Of a stretch of DNA of 64,000 nt, positions 1 to 8,733 are shown piece by piece. Every line of letters starts with the position of its first letter. Positions within the stretch are counted from its first letter, which is position 1. The position numbers and the translations under genes are program-made. The notes beneath the pieces were generated by a model. That model had not been told where the DNA came from. It searched no databases and saw nothing but the letters and a program-made list of their open reading frames with translations. This DNA is from CAYYKK01 sp046351395 (lineage in GTDB: Bacteria; Myxococcota_A; Polyangia; Polyangiales; Polyangiaceae), in the NCBI GenBank assembly GCA_046351395.1, contig JAXLYP010000042.1:6945-70944 (forward strand). The letters are read 5' to 3'.

Positions 1-132
1 GGCCCCGCGATCGTGGAGCGAGCCCAGGGCGGCGGCGCTACGCGCTTTCGGCTCGCGCCTCGCGCGGTGACGTCCGTCGTGTGAGGTCGCGCTGAAATCG
101 CGCGTGGGCCGCGATCTCTTAGATTCATCGAA

Positions 133-1941
133 GTGTCGACGTTTGCCGCTTCGCGCACGACGCGCACCTCGATCGGCGCATGGGTCCTCTTGGGCGCGTG
201 GGTCGCGGGGTGCGCCTTCGAGGTGCCTGCGCCCTACGACTCCCCGTCGAGCGGCGGCGCGGCCGCGTCGTCCGCGGGAGGCGCCCCCTCCTCCTCGACC
301 GACGCGTCGGTCGGCTCGACGAGCTCCAGCGCGTCGACGACGTCGTCGACCTCGGCCTCGACGAGCGTGAGCTCCTCGAGCGCCGGGTCGACCTCGAGCG
401 GCGCCACGACCTCGTCGACGGGCTCGGGGTGCGGTCCCTGCGATCCCGGGGAGGAGTGCTTCAACGGCCAGTGCGGCTGCCCCCAAGGGACGAACGCGTG
501 CACGAACCCGCCCGGTTGCTACGCGACGGACGGCGACCGCGACCACTGCGGCGGCGCGTGCATCGCGTGCCCCGCGGGGCAAATCTGCTCGAGCGGGCAG
601 TGCATGTGTCCCGTCGGCGAGCAGACGTGCCCCGGCTTCTCGGGGTGCTTCGACCTCTCGAACGACGAAGCGCACTGCGGCAGCTGTACGAAGGCATGCA
701 AGAGCTTCGAGGTCTGCCAGGCGATGGCGTGCGTCTGCGCGGCCGGCGAAAAATACTGCCCAGCGAGCAGCGGGACCGCGGAGGGTTGCTTCGCCGACAC
801 GCAGACGAACCCAGGGCGCTGCGGGCCCTCGTGCGCGGTGTGCACGAACGGCCAGACGTGCGTGAACGGCGCGTGTGGTTGCCCCACGGGGACGACGGAC
901 TGCGGCGGCGTATGCGTGGCGGATCTGATGACCGACGCCGCCCACTGCGGGTCTTGCGCGCGATCGTGCGGGAGCGCTCGCTTTCCGGGCGCGACGTGCG
1001 CCGCTGGGCGCTGCTCGCCGGCGCCGGCGACGAACGTCCCCGCGCTCGTCGGCACGCTCGTCTTGGACCCGCTCACGCCGCACCGGATCTACGCGGCCAC
1101 GGCGTCGCCGCCGAAGCTCGTTCGGTTCTCCGCCAACGACGCGGCGGCGGTGGAGGTGGGGCCGGACGTCGACGTCATCAACCTGATCGTCGGCGCGCGC
1201 GGGGAGGAGGTCGCGTGGACATGGGACGGCGCGACGACGCCGCTCTTGCACGGCGCGTTCTCTCAGCCCCTCACCCAGGGCGTCTCCATCGCCGGCGGAG
1301 CGACGTTCTTCGAACACGTCGGGCCGACGCTCTACTGGTCCGAGAACGACGAGACCGGCGGCTGCGTCCTGCGTGACCCCACGTCGCCGATCGCGTTCGC
1401 CTGCAGCAGCGGACACAGCGCCAGGAGCTTCGCCACCGCGTCGAATCACGCGTACGTCCTCACGACGAACGCGCCTTGGATCCAGCGCTTCACGTTGCCC
1501 GGCTCCGCGCGGACCGACGTGGACATCGCGGGCCCCGCGGTCACCGCCGCGCACGCGAGCCCCTCGATCGCGGTCGATCCGAGCGACACGTACGTCTTCT
1601 ACTTCATCGTCTCACCATCCACCGAGCTCCACCGGACGAAGGTGACGGGCAGCGCGATCACCGACGACATCGTCTTCGCGTCGCTCGGGTCGTCCGCCCC
1701 CCTCGCGGTGTTCACGAGCGGCACCGAGGTCGTCTGGGCGTCCGCGAGCTTCGCGTCGAACGTGGTGACGATCTCGCGCGCGCCGATCCTGTCCCCGGCG
1801 CAAGCCGCGACCGTGTCGACGTTCACGGTGCCGTCGGCGACGGACACGCGGAGCTGGGCGATGGACGGCGACGCGATCTACTTCGTGGCGCAGAACTTCA
1901 GCGGCGGCTTCACCTCGACCGCGTACCGGGTGTCGCGGTGA
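133..1941 (+). CDS. Secreted Cys-rich lipoprotein, 602 aa
   Basis: The start is GTG 133. It gives an N-terminal hydrophobic segment ending in a VAGC lipobox with the lipidated Cys at residue 27. Residues about 40-100 are a Ser/Thr/Ala-rich linker, typical of myxobacterial surface lipoproteins. Residues about 97-300 hold repeated Cys modules with recurring H-C-G-x-C motifs, probably disulfide bonded. The remaining 300 residues are beta-rich and look propeller-like. I recognise no enzyme. Its TGA stop overlaps the GTG start of the downstream kinase (GTGA), so the two are translationally coupled; the lipoprotein may be a sensor or partner of that kinase (inference). The export and lipidation call is strong; the function is unknown. 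Confidence 0.85.
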   Translation: MSTFAASRTTRTSIGAWVLLGAWVAGCAFEVPAPYDSPSSGGAAASSAGGAPSSSTDASVGSTSSSASTTSSTSASTSVSSSSAGSTSSGATTSSTGSGCGPCDPGEECFNGQCGCPQGTNACTNPPGCYATDGDRDHCGGACIACPAGQICSSGQCMCPVGEQTCPGFSGCFDLSNDEAHCGSCTKACKSFEVCQAMACVCAAGEKYCPASSGTAEGCFADTQTNPGRCGPSCAVCTNGQTCVNGACGCPTGTTDCGGVCVADLMTDAAHCGSCARSCGSARFPGATCAAGRCSPAPATNVPALVGTLVLDPLTPHRIYAATASPPKLVRFSANDAAAVEVGPDVDVINLIVGARGEEVAWTWDGATTPLLHGAFSQPLTQGVSIAGGATFFEHVGPTLYWSENDETGGCVLRDPTSPIAFACSSGHSARSFATASNHAYVLTTNAPWIQRFTLPGSARTDVDIAGPAVTAAHASPSIAVDPSDTYVFYFIVSPSTELHRTKVTGSAITDDIVFASLGSSAPLAVFTSGTEVVWASASFASNVVTISRAPILSPAQAATVSTFTVPSATDTRSWAMDGDAIYFVAQNFSGGFTSTAYRVSR

Positions 1942-2885
1942 CGCGCGACGACGGCGACGATCAGCGGACCGTGCACCCCTCGGTGCCGCCCGGCTCGTCG
2001 TTCGGGAAGTACGAAGTGATCCGGCGGCTCGGCGAGGGCGGGATGGGCAGCGTGTACGAGGCGCGCCACACCGAGCTCGGCCGCCGCGTCGCGCTGAAGG
2101 TGCTCCGGTCGAAGCTCGCGCGGAACAAGACGTACCTCGAGCGCTTCCTCCGCGAGGGCCGCATCGCGGCGCGGCTCGATCACCCGCACGTCGTCGGCGT
2201 GTTCGACGTCGGCACGGAGAGCGGGTCGCCGTTCCTCGTGATGGAGTTCCTCGCGGGCGAGGATCTGGACGCGCACCTCTCGGGCCGCGGTCCGCTCGAG
2301 ACGTCCGAGGCGGTCGACATCCTCCTGCCGATCCTCTCCGCGCTCGACGCGGCGCACGGCGCGGGCCTCGTTCACCGCGATCTCAAGCCGGCCAACATCT
2401 TCCTCTGCCGGGCCGCGCACGGCGGGTTCCATCCGAAGCTGCTCGATTTCGGGATCGCGAAGCCCGGCACGGAGGAGGCCGCGCAGCTCACGGGGACGGC
2501 GGAGGTGTTCGGGACGCCTCAATACATGGCGCCCGAGCAGGTGCGCCGCGCGAAGGACGCGAAGCCCGAGAGCGATCAGTACGCGATGGGCGTCATCCTG
2601 TACCGCGCGGTCGTGGGCAAGGAGGCGTTCGAGCTCGGGGACCTCTCCGTCTACGCGATCCTCGAGCGCGTCGTGGGCGGCACGTTCCCGAGCCCGCGAC
2701 GCGTCCGCCCGGACGTCGATCCGGGCATCGAGCGCGTCATTCTCCGCGCGATGGCGAAGGATCCGAAGGACCGCTTCCTGTCCGTGCGCGCCTGGGCGCG
2801 GCGCTCTTGCCGTACGCGTCGCCGCCCTTGCGCAAGACGTGGACCGAGGCGTTCTCGTCCGAGGCGTCGAGCGCCGCGACGATGA
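1938..2885 (+). CDS. Ser/Thr protein kinase, C-terminal tail frameshifted
   Basis: GTG 1938 overlaps the preceding stop. The catalytic domain is complete: Gly-rich loop GEGGMGSV at 32-39, catalytic Lys54, HRDLKPAN at 146-153, DFG at 170-172 and APE at 198-200. It would phosphorylate Ser/Thr on cytoplasmic targets. After about residue 283 (near base 2790) the frame changes abruptly from kinase-like sequence to Arg-rich shadow and stops at 2885. One missing base there restores a plausible juxtamembrane region in the frame ending at 3454, six bases before the next gene. It is either a sequencing indel or a truncation that removes the membrane anchor. It lies between a lipoprotein and a PEGA-like protein. 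Confidence 0.85.
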   Translation: MTRDDGDDQRTVHPSVPPGSSFGKYEVIRRLGEGGMGSVYEARHTELGRRVALKVLRSKLARNKTYLERFLREGRIAARLDHPHVVGVFDVGTESGSPFLVMEFLAGEDLDAHLSGRGPLETSEAVDILLPILSALDAAHGAGLVHRDLKPANIFLCRAAHGGFHPKLLDFGIAKPGTEEAAQLTGTAEVFGTPQYMAPEQVRRAKDAKPESDQYAMGVILYRAVVGKEAFELGDLSVYAILERVVGGTFPSPRRVRPDVDPGIERVILRAMAKDPKDRFLSVRAWARRSCRTRRRPCARRGPRRSRPRRRAPRR

Positions 2886-3454
2886 CGCCCGCGGAGGTCG
2901 CCCCGAGCCTGGATCACGCCGAGCGCCGCCGTCGCGCGCTCCGCCCCCGAGCCGGTCGTCGAGCACCGCCCACCCCGGGACGCTCTCCGCGGCCGAGGTC
3001 ACGACGCGCGGCAGCCTCCACCGCCCGAGCTCCCCCGCCCCCCGCGCCGCGGCGCCCGCGCTCTACGGCGCGGTCGGGGTCGTCCCTCGGCGTCGTCGCG
3101 TGCGCGTCGGCGTACTGGCTCGCCACGCGAGACGGCGGCGCGGGGCGCGCGCGCCGCCGCGCAAGCGCCCGTCCCGGCCGACACGCTCGTCCGCCCCGCG
3201 GACACCGTCGATGCGCCGGCGATCGTCCTGATGCCGAGCGTGCGCCCCACCCCGGGCGCGCCTCCCGGGACACCCGCCCCGAGCGCCTCGACGTCTTCGA
3301 CGTCTTCGGTGCCTTCGCCGCCCAGCCTCACGCCGACGCCGTCACATGCAACTCAGTCGCACAAACAGCCCTCCCCGCCGCCCGCCGCGACGCGCGGCCG
3401 AGCGCCGCCCCCTCCGCCCCCACGAAGCCGCCCGGCAATTACCCGATCGAGTGA
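2886..3454 (+). pseudogene. Out-of-frame tail of the upstream kinase
   Basis: This stretch carries kinase-tail-like protein sequence spread over more than one frame. In the frame ending at the TGA of 3454 there is a hydrophobic stretch (LGVVACASAYWLA, near 3085-3130) that would be the single membrane span, and a C-terminus ending in GNYPIE. Between about 3150 and 3400 a different frame gives the Pro/Ser/Thr-rich extracytoplasmic tail expected for this kinase class. At least one indel is well supported (near 2790). Further ones near 2935, 3080, 3150 and 3400 are suggested only by composition. No independent gene is visible here. Confidence 0.5.
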
Positions 3455-3459
3455 GAACG

Positions 3460-4401
3460 ATGCCCCGACGCCTCGCCCCGTTCCTCCTCGCGCTCGCCCT
3501 CGGAGCGCTCCTGCCGACGCGCGCGTTCGCCGACTCGCTGAGCGCGACCGAGGTCGCCGCGCGCCGCGGCCTGATCGAAGAGGCGCAGCAGGCGTCCGCG
3601 GCCGGCGATCACGCGCGCGCGCTCGATCTCGCGAACCGCGCGGGGAACCTCGCGATGAGCGTCTCCCTCCGCCGATTCATCGCGGAGGAGCAGCTCGCGC
3701 TCGGCAAGCCCGCGGACGCGCTCGGCAGCGCGGAGGTCTGCGCGAAGGACGCGCGCGCCGCGCGAGCGGACGATCACGTCGCGGCGTGCGAGCGAATCAT
3801 CGAGCTCGCGAAGCCCGAGGTGGGGTACGTCGTCGTGAGCGCGCCCCCGGGCGTGCAGGGCGCGCGCGTGCGCGTGAACGAGCACGATCTCCCAGATGCA
3901 CTCATCGGTCAACGCTACGTCGTGGACCCGGGGGACGTCGTCGTCGACGCCACCGCGGACGAGGCCAAGCCGTTCCGCGTCGTCGTGAAGGTCGCGCGCG
4001 GCGCGGCCGTGGACGTCCCCATCGTGTTCGTCGCGACGCCGAAGCCGCTCGCGCCGAAGGCCGCTTCGAAGGAGGCGGCCCCGAGGTTCGTGCTGTCCCC
4101 CCTCGTCCCGATCGGCGCCGCCGTCGCGGGCGCGAGCCTCCTCACGGCGATCAGCGTGGGCGTGAGCGGCGCGATGGAGCTCTCGGAGTACGAGGATCGA
4201 TGCACGGTCCCCGGGCGGCCCGCGTCGTGCGGCGCGGAGCGGACGACGCTCCAGTCGGATCTCGACGTCCGGGGCACCGTCGTCAACGTGGCGATCGGCG
4301 TCGGCGTCGCGGGGCTCGTGACCGGCGCGATCGGGCTGTTCATGAGCGGATCGAAGCCCTCGAAGCCTGCGTCGGCGCGCTTCGGCGTCATCGTGTTCTG
4401 A
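3460..4401 (+). CDS. Exported PEGA/TPR-like membrane protein, 313 aa
   Basis: ATG 3460 follows the apparent kinase stop by 5 bases. Residues 1-24 form a Sec signal peptide ending AFA. Residues 25-120 are Ala-rich helices resembling TPR pairs with a Cys pair. Residues about 127-190 form a beta domain starting VGYVVVSAPPG, like the PEGA surface domain. Two hydrophobic segments near 217-240 and 280-300 with a short Cys-containing loop between them anchor the C-terminus. The same architecture recurs in the 18227-19525 gene of the second kinase cassette. The role is probably structural or scaffolding in the envelope. The biochemical function is unknown. Confidence 0.8.
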   Translation: MPRRLAPFLLALALGALLPTRAFADSLSATEVAARRGLIEEAQQASAAGDHARALDLANRAGNLAMSVSLRRFIAEEQLALGKPADALGSAEVCAKDARAARADDHVAACERIIELAKPEVGYVVVSAPPGVQGARVRVNEHDLPDALIGQRYVVDPGDVVVDATADEAKPFRVVVKVARGAAVDVPIVFVATPKPLAPKAASKEAAPRFVLSPLVPIGAAVAGASLLTAISVGVSGAMELSEYEDRCTVPGRPASCGAERTTLQSDLDVRGTVVNVAIGVGVAGLVTGAIGLFMSGSKPSKPASARFGVIVF

Positions 4402-4424
4402 CGGCGTGGCTGGGCGGTCTCGCG

Positions 4425-6791
4425 TCAATCGGCGGGAGGCCTCTTCAGCGCGGTTCCGAGCTCGCGCGCGAGCTTGCGGGCCTCGGGCGTCAGGCCGACG
4501 AATCGGCGCGAGCCCGTGACGACGCTCATGATCTCGCACGGCGGGCCGTAGATCTCGAGCGACACGCGGGATCGGCCGCGCACGTCGCTCACGTCGACGT
4601 CGAGGACGCTCTGCCCCTCGGTGCAGTCCCCGACGGCCGCGGCGCCCGCCGAGTCCAAGAGGATCTTCGCCTCCGCGGGGTCGAGCGCGCGCGAGCGCGC
4701 GCCGCGCGCCGAGACGGAGACCGAGCTGAAGAGCGCGACGGGCGTCTCGACCGGCGGATCGCTCCCACACGACGCATCGCCAGAGGCGCGCACGAGCGGG
4801 AGCGCTCGGCCGATCTCGGGCACGGGACTCGAGATCGTTCGGCACGTGACGCCGTGCTCGGCGTCGACCCCGCAGAACCGGCCCGCCGTCATCGAAGCCG
4901 CGACGAAGGGCGGGCCCGTGTACGTCGCGGTCTCCGCCGCCGAGGCGCGATCCGCGCAGAGGAGTCCGCGATCGACGAGGAAGCAACGCTCGTCCAGCGC
5001 CGCGCGCGCGTCGCAGACGCCGACGCGCTGCGGGGTCGGGGACACCTGTCCGCCTGGCGCCTCGCCCCAGCAGCGCGCCTCACCGCCTTCGAGCACGTAG
5101 CAGCGGCTCCCGAGGCTGGAGACGCGCTTCGGCGTGTCGAGTGGGGTCGCGACCGTGAGCGCCGGAGGGGCGCCGAGCTCGCGCCCTTGCTCACCGGGAT
5201 CGTCGTACCCCCAGCACGAGATCGTCCCGCTCGTGTGGATCGCGCACGCGTGCAGGTCGGACGCGACGAGGCGCGCCACACCCCGGAGCGGCGCGCCCGA
5301 CGCGTCGACGACCGTCCGCGGAGCCTCGCTCGCCTCGGTGTCGCCGGAGCCGAGTTGGCCGAGGTCGTTCCTTCCCCAGCAACGCACGCCGCCATCCTCG
5401 TCGAGCACGCATCCGAAGTCGTCGCCGAGGACCACGTCCACCGCACCCGACGTGACGACCTTGGGGGTGAGGGCGCACGCGTCGGACTTCTTGTTCGGCG
5501 TCGCCATGTAGCAGTCCGCGGATCGTCGGTGGTCGGCGAACCCGCCCGAGCACAGCACTCGGCCGCCGACGTCGTCGCCGCGCGCCTTCGTGACCACGCA
5601 CGTCATGAACGGACCGACCGCGAGCTTGCTGACGCTCCCGAACGCGGGCACGCGCTCGGGGCCACGGCGCGCGTTCGTGTCGCCCGTCCCGAGCTGCCCG
5701 GTCCGGTTCTCACCCCAGCAGCGGACGGCGTCGTCGAGCCCGAGCACGCACGTGTGCGCGTCGCCGGGGCGCGCGTCGCGCGCGGCGCGGAGCGACGAGA
5801 GGTCGCCGAGATCGACGGGCGAGGGCTCGGCGGCGCCGTCGAAATCCCCCCAGCAAGAGACGACGCCGGCGTCGACGAAGCACGCACCGACGCGCGAGAG
5901 CGCGATGCTCCCGACGCCACGGCGCGAGTGCATCACCTCGTCGAACGGCGCGACGCGGTCGCCCTCGGGATCCTCGACCACCTCGCGCGCGCAGACGGGG
6001 GCGCCGCGGAGCGGCAGCGCGCAGATCCCGTTCTCGTTGCCCCGAATCGCGCGGAACGAGCGCTCGCCGAAGAGCTCCATTTCCTGCACGTCCCGGGAGC
6101 GCCAACACCGCACGCGGCCCTCCCTCGTCAGCGCGCACCCGAGCGTCGTGGACGCCGCGAGCGCGACGACGTCGGGGATGCTCCGCTTCACCTCGCGCCC
6201 CGCGCCGGCCGCGTCGGTCGGGCGGGGGTCCCAACACACCACGTCCGTCGACGTCGCCGCGCACCGCTCGCTCGGCCGGATCGAGATCGCGGTCGCGGTG
6301 ATGGACTTGGTTTCGACCGACCCGTCCCGCGTCCCGAAGCAGCGCACCTCCGTTTCGAAGCGCGCGCAGAGCGTGTCCGCGGAGGCCGCGATCTCTCGCG
6401 CATCGGAGAGCTTCATCGAGGTGGGGACGCCCGAGTCGGCGGCGGGCGCACCCCAGCCGATCACATCACCTGATTTCGTGAGCGCGAACGTTCGGTCCTG
6501 CGCGGAGACGAGCGCGTCGACGGCGGGGATCGGCATCTGGTGCACGACCCCACGATCCGTGCGGTCGTACTGCGCGCCGAGGCACCAGACCGTCGCGTCC
6601 ACGAGGAGCACGCACATCGACCACGGCGTCATCACGACGTCGCGCGCGGCGATCCGTCCGTCCGGGAGCGACGGTCGGGGCGCCTCGGATCGGGAGGTCG
6701 AAGCGAGCGGTGGCGCGGGCGGCGGCGCCGTGGGCGCGCAGCCGAGGCCGCTCGCGGCGAGCGCAGCGAGGATCGCGGGGCTTCGTCGCAT
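4425..6791 (-). CDS. RCC1-repeat lipoprotein, 788 aa
   Basis: The N-terminus has an ILAALAASGLGC lipobox with Cys18. Most of the protein is made of about a dozen RCC1-type blades, each with a C-x(8-12)-(R/V)CWG core. The best copies contain GENRTGQLGTGDT and GRNDLGQLGSGDT. Each blade has two Cys, suggesting one disulfide per blade in an exported propeller. Residues about 640-788 form a non-RCC1 C-terminal region. RCC1 propellers bind proteins or act as protease inhibitors, and similar lipoproteins are numerous in myxobacteria. It is convergent with the PEGA-like gene (23-base gap) and divergent from the cytochrome gene across a foldback element. Confidence 0.85.
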   Translation of the reverse strand: MRRSPAILAALAASGLGCAPTAPPPAPPLASTSRSEAPRPSLPDGRIAARDVVMTPWSMCVLLVDATVWCLGAQYDRTDRGVVHQMPIPAVDALVSAQDRTFALTKSGDVIGWGAPAADSGVPTSMKLSDAREIAASADTLCARFETEVRCFGTRDGSVETKSITATAISIRPSERCAATSTDVVCWDPRPTDAAGAGREVKRSIPDVVALAASTTLGCALTREGRVRCWRSRDVQEMELFGERSFRAIRGNENGICALPLRGAPVCAREVVEDPEGDRVAPFDEVMHSRRGVGSIALSRVGACFVDAGVVSCWGDFDGAAEPSPVDLGDLSSLRAARDARPGDAHTCVLGLDDAVRCWGENRTGQLGTGDTNARRGPERVPAFGSVSKLAVGPFMTCVVTKARGDDVGGRVLCSGGFADHRRSADCYMATPNKKSDACALTPKVVTSGAVDVVLGDDFGCVLDEDGGVRCWGRNDLGQLGSGDTEASEAPRTVVDASGAPLRGVARLVASDLHACAIHTSGTISCWGYDDPGEQGRELGAPPALTVATPLDTPKRVSSLGSRCYVLEGGEARCWGEAPGGQVSPTPQRVGVCDARAALDERCFLVDRGLLCADRASAAETATYTGPPFVAASMTAGRFCGVDAEHGVTCRTISSPVPEIGRALPLVRASGDASCGSDPPVETPVALFSSVSVSARGARSRALDPAEAKILLDSAGAAAVGDCTEGQSVLDVDVSDVRGRSRVSLEIYGPPCEIMSVVTGSRRFVGLTPEARKLARELGTALKRPPAD

Positions 6792-6953
6792 CCGGGCCCG
6801 ACCCTACAACGACTCCCTCGAACGGGCGATACGGCCTCGCACCCGGGGGCGTTCCGTGGAGGAACGCGGCTGAGCCGAGCGCCTTCGGCGCGCTCAGGCG
6901 CGCTCGCGCGGCCACCGGTCCAGGTAATCGCGGCACGACGGATGCTCACCCTT

Positions 6954-7139
6954 CCTAGAGCACCAAACAGGTTGAGCCCCGAACGAATGCGCTCGAGTTC
7001 GAAGGAGAGGCGCACGCCGAGGAGCGAGCACCGAGAAGACGACTCCTCGTCATCCGAGGAGCACAGCGACGAGGCCGTGTGGTTCTCTCCGCGAAATCGG
7101 GCGCATACGTCGGCGTTTCAACCTGTTCGGTGCTCCAGG
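6954..7139. repeat. 186-bp foldback (MITE-like) inverted-repeat element
   Basis: The 372-base gap between two divergent genes (6792-7163) holds no gene. It does hold a large palindrome. The left arm (6954-6992, beginning CCTAGAGCACCAAACAGGTT) and the reverse complement of the right arm (7101-7139) match at 31 of 39 positions. Weaker symmetry continues inward (GGAGAG at about 7003 against CTCTCC at about 7085). A central hairpin has CTCCTCG at 7043-7049 pairing with CGAGGAG at 7055-7061. No target duplication is obvious. Lying upstream of two divergent genes, it is unlikely to be a terminator. A non-autonomous mobile element or a structured regulatory region are the alternatives. Confidence 0.6.
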
Positions 7140-7163
7140 CCATCGAGGAGCGAGGACGTCACC

Positions 7164-7604
7164 ATGGACACCCGAACCATCGCGGCCGCCATGAGCGCCG
7201 CCGTCACACTGATGGGATGCGAAGCGCACCCGCGCCCCGCGGGCACGCCGACGGACCACGACGGCAGCGGTAGCCCGACCGCGCGCGGCGGTGCGCTCTT
7301 CGAGACATACTGCGCGCGGTGCCACGGCCGAGATGGACGCCAGCGCAGCGGAGCTCCTCCGCTCATGGGCGAGGGCGCCCTCCCGCTCGAGCCACCCCCG
7401 ACCGCCCGGCTCCGCACGGCGCCGTTTCGCACGGCCGCGGACGTCATGGCGTTCGTTCGGGAGAACATGCCCGCGGACCAGCCCGGACGCTTGAAGGACG
7501 AAGACTATGCGTCGATCGTCGCGTTCGTCCTCGTCGCGAACGGCGTGGACCTCGCGGGGGCGGAGATCACGCCCTCCTCCGCGCCGCTGATCTTGCTGCG
7601 CTGA
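7164..7604 (+). CDS. c-type cytochrome lipoprotein, 146 aa
   Basis: ATG 7164 is preceded by AGGAGCGAGGA. The signal peptide ends in a TLMGC lipobox (Cys19). A single haem-binding CARCH motif lies at 50-54, and an N-M-P motif near residue 111 supplies the likely axial Met. Size and layout fit a monohaem class I cytochrome c tethered to the outer face of a membrane, acting as a small electron carrier. It is divergent from the RCC1 lipoprotein and its end is 8 bases from the convergent aldo/keto reductase. No oxidase or reductase partner lies nearby, so its electron partner is unknown. Confidence 0.88.
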   Translation: MDTRTIAAAMSAAVTLMGCEAHPRPAGTPTDHDGSGSPTARGGALFETYCARCHGRDGRQRSGAPPLMGEGALPLEPPPTARLRTAPFRTAADVMAFVRENMPADQPGRLKDEDYASIVAFVLVANGVDLAGAEITPSSAPLILLR

Positions 7605-7612
7605 ACAGCCTG

Positions 7613-8638
7613 CTACCAGGGCTGCATGCGCGAGATGAACGAGTAAGGGTACGCCCAGTCGGGCTTGGAGACGTCGTCGAGCGTCTTCACGTGAGCGGGC
7701 GTGAGCGCCACGTCGAGCGCCTTCAGGTTGTCGTCGAGCTGCGCGACGGTGCGAGCGCCGAGGATGACGCTCGTCGTCTCCTCCTTCGCGAGCACCCACG
7801 CGAGCGCGACGGCGGCGCACGTCGTCCCGAGCTCTTTGGCGATGGCGTCGAGCGCGTCGATCACGTCGTACGACCGGTCGACGCCGAGGCGCTTCATCGT
7901 GTCCTTCCACTCGGCGAGGCGGGAGCCCTCGGGCGGGGGCTGTCCGCGCCGATACTTCCCGGAGAGGAACCCGCTCGCGAGGGGCGACCAGGCGAGCACG
8001 CCGAGCTCGTACTCGCGGCACGCGGGGATCACCTCGCGCTCGGCCCCGCGCTCGATGAGGTTCCACTGGAGCTGGACCGACTCGAAGCGGTTCTTCTTGA
8101 GCGTGTCGGCCGCCCAGAGCGCTTGGACGAGGCGGTACCCCGTGTAGTTCGAGCAGCCGACGTAGCGGACCTTGCCCGAGGTCACGAGGTCGTCGAGCGC
8201 GCGCACCGTCTCGTCGATGCGGACGGTCACGTCCTGCATGTGCACCTGATAGAGATCGATGTAGTCCGTGCCGAGGCGTCTCAGGGACGCCTCGCACGCG
8301 GAGACGATGTGCTTCCGCGAGAGGCCCATGTCGTGCGGCCCTGGCTTCTTCGTCACGCCGAAGCCGATCGGGAACCGACACTTCGTCGCGATGACGAGGT
8401 CGTCACGTTTTCCTTTCGACCACTGCCCGACGAGCTCTTCGCTCTTGCCCTCGTTGTAGACGTTGGCCGTGTCGACGAGGTTCACTCCGCGCTCGATCGC
8501 CCGATCGAAGACGCGCCGCGCCTCCTCGTCCGTCGACGTCAGGTTCTTCATGAGCGACGCGCTCTCGCCGAACGTCATCGCCCCGAGGGAAAGGACGCTG
8601 ACCTCGAGACCGCACGAACCGAGCTTCTTGGTCTTCAT
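7613..8638 (-). CDS. Aldo/keto reductase, 341 aa
   Basis: The protein is a cytoplasmic NAD(P)H-dependent (alpha/beta)8 oxidoreductase that reduces aldehydes or ketones. The catalytic tetrad is visible: Asp56 and Tyr61 (DTANVY), Lys86 (IATK) and His133 (YQVHMQD). The cofactor region near the C-terminus contains TTSVILGARTVAQL. The start was set at ATG 8638 (MKTKKLG), because an upstream in-frame extension to 8695 is not protein-like. Length matches the family. The substrate cannot be inferred. It is divergent from the dipeptidase-like lipoprotein with a 95-base gap that must hold both promoters. Confidence 0.92.
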   Translation of the reverse strand: MKTKKLGSCGLEVSVLSLGAMTFGESASLMKNLTSTDEEARRVFDRAIERGVNLVDTANVYNEGKSEELVGQWSKGKRDDLVIATKCRFPIGFGVTKKPGPHDMGLSRKHIVSACEASLRRLGTDYIDLYQVHMQDVTVRIDETVRALDDLVTSGKVRYVGCSNYTGYRLVQALWAADTLKKNRFESVQLQWNLIERGAEREVIPACREYELGVLAWSPLASGFLSGKYRRGQPPPEGSRLAEWKDTMKRLGVDRSYDVIDALDAIAKELGTTCAAVALAWVLAKEETTSVILGARTVAQLDDNLKALDVALTPAHVKTLDDVSKPDWAYPYSFISRMQPW

Positions 8639-8733
8639 GCCGGGACCCTCGGAGCGCGCCTGGTCGACGTCAAGCGCGCGGTCGGGGCGGCGCACGCCTT
8701 CCCGGAAGCGCCGCGTCCTGCGACCATGCCCCG

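Noticed and set aside
3231..6473. Very long plus-strand open frame opposite the RCC1 gene
   Set aside because: Arg/Ala-rich product with no start context; it is the antisense shadow of a repeat gene with GC-rich third positions, and overlaps the PEGA gene out of frame.
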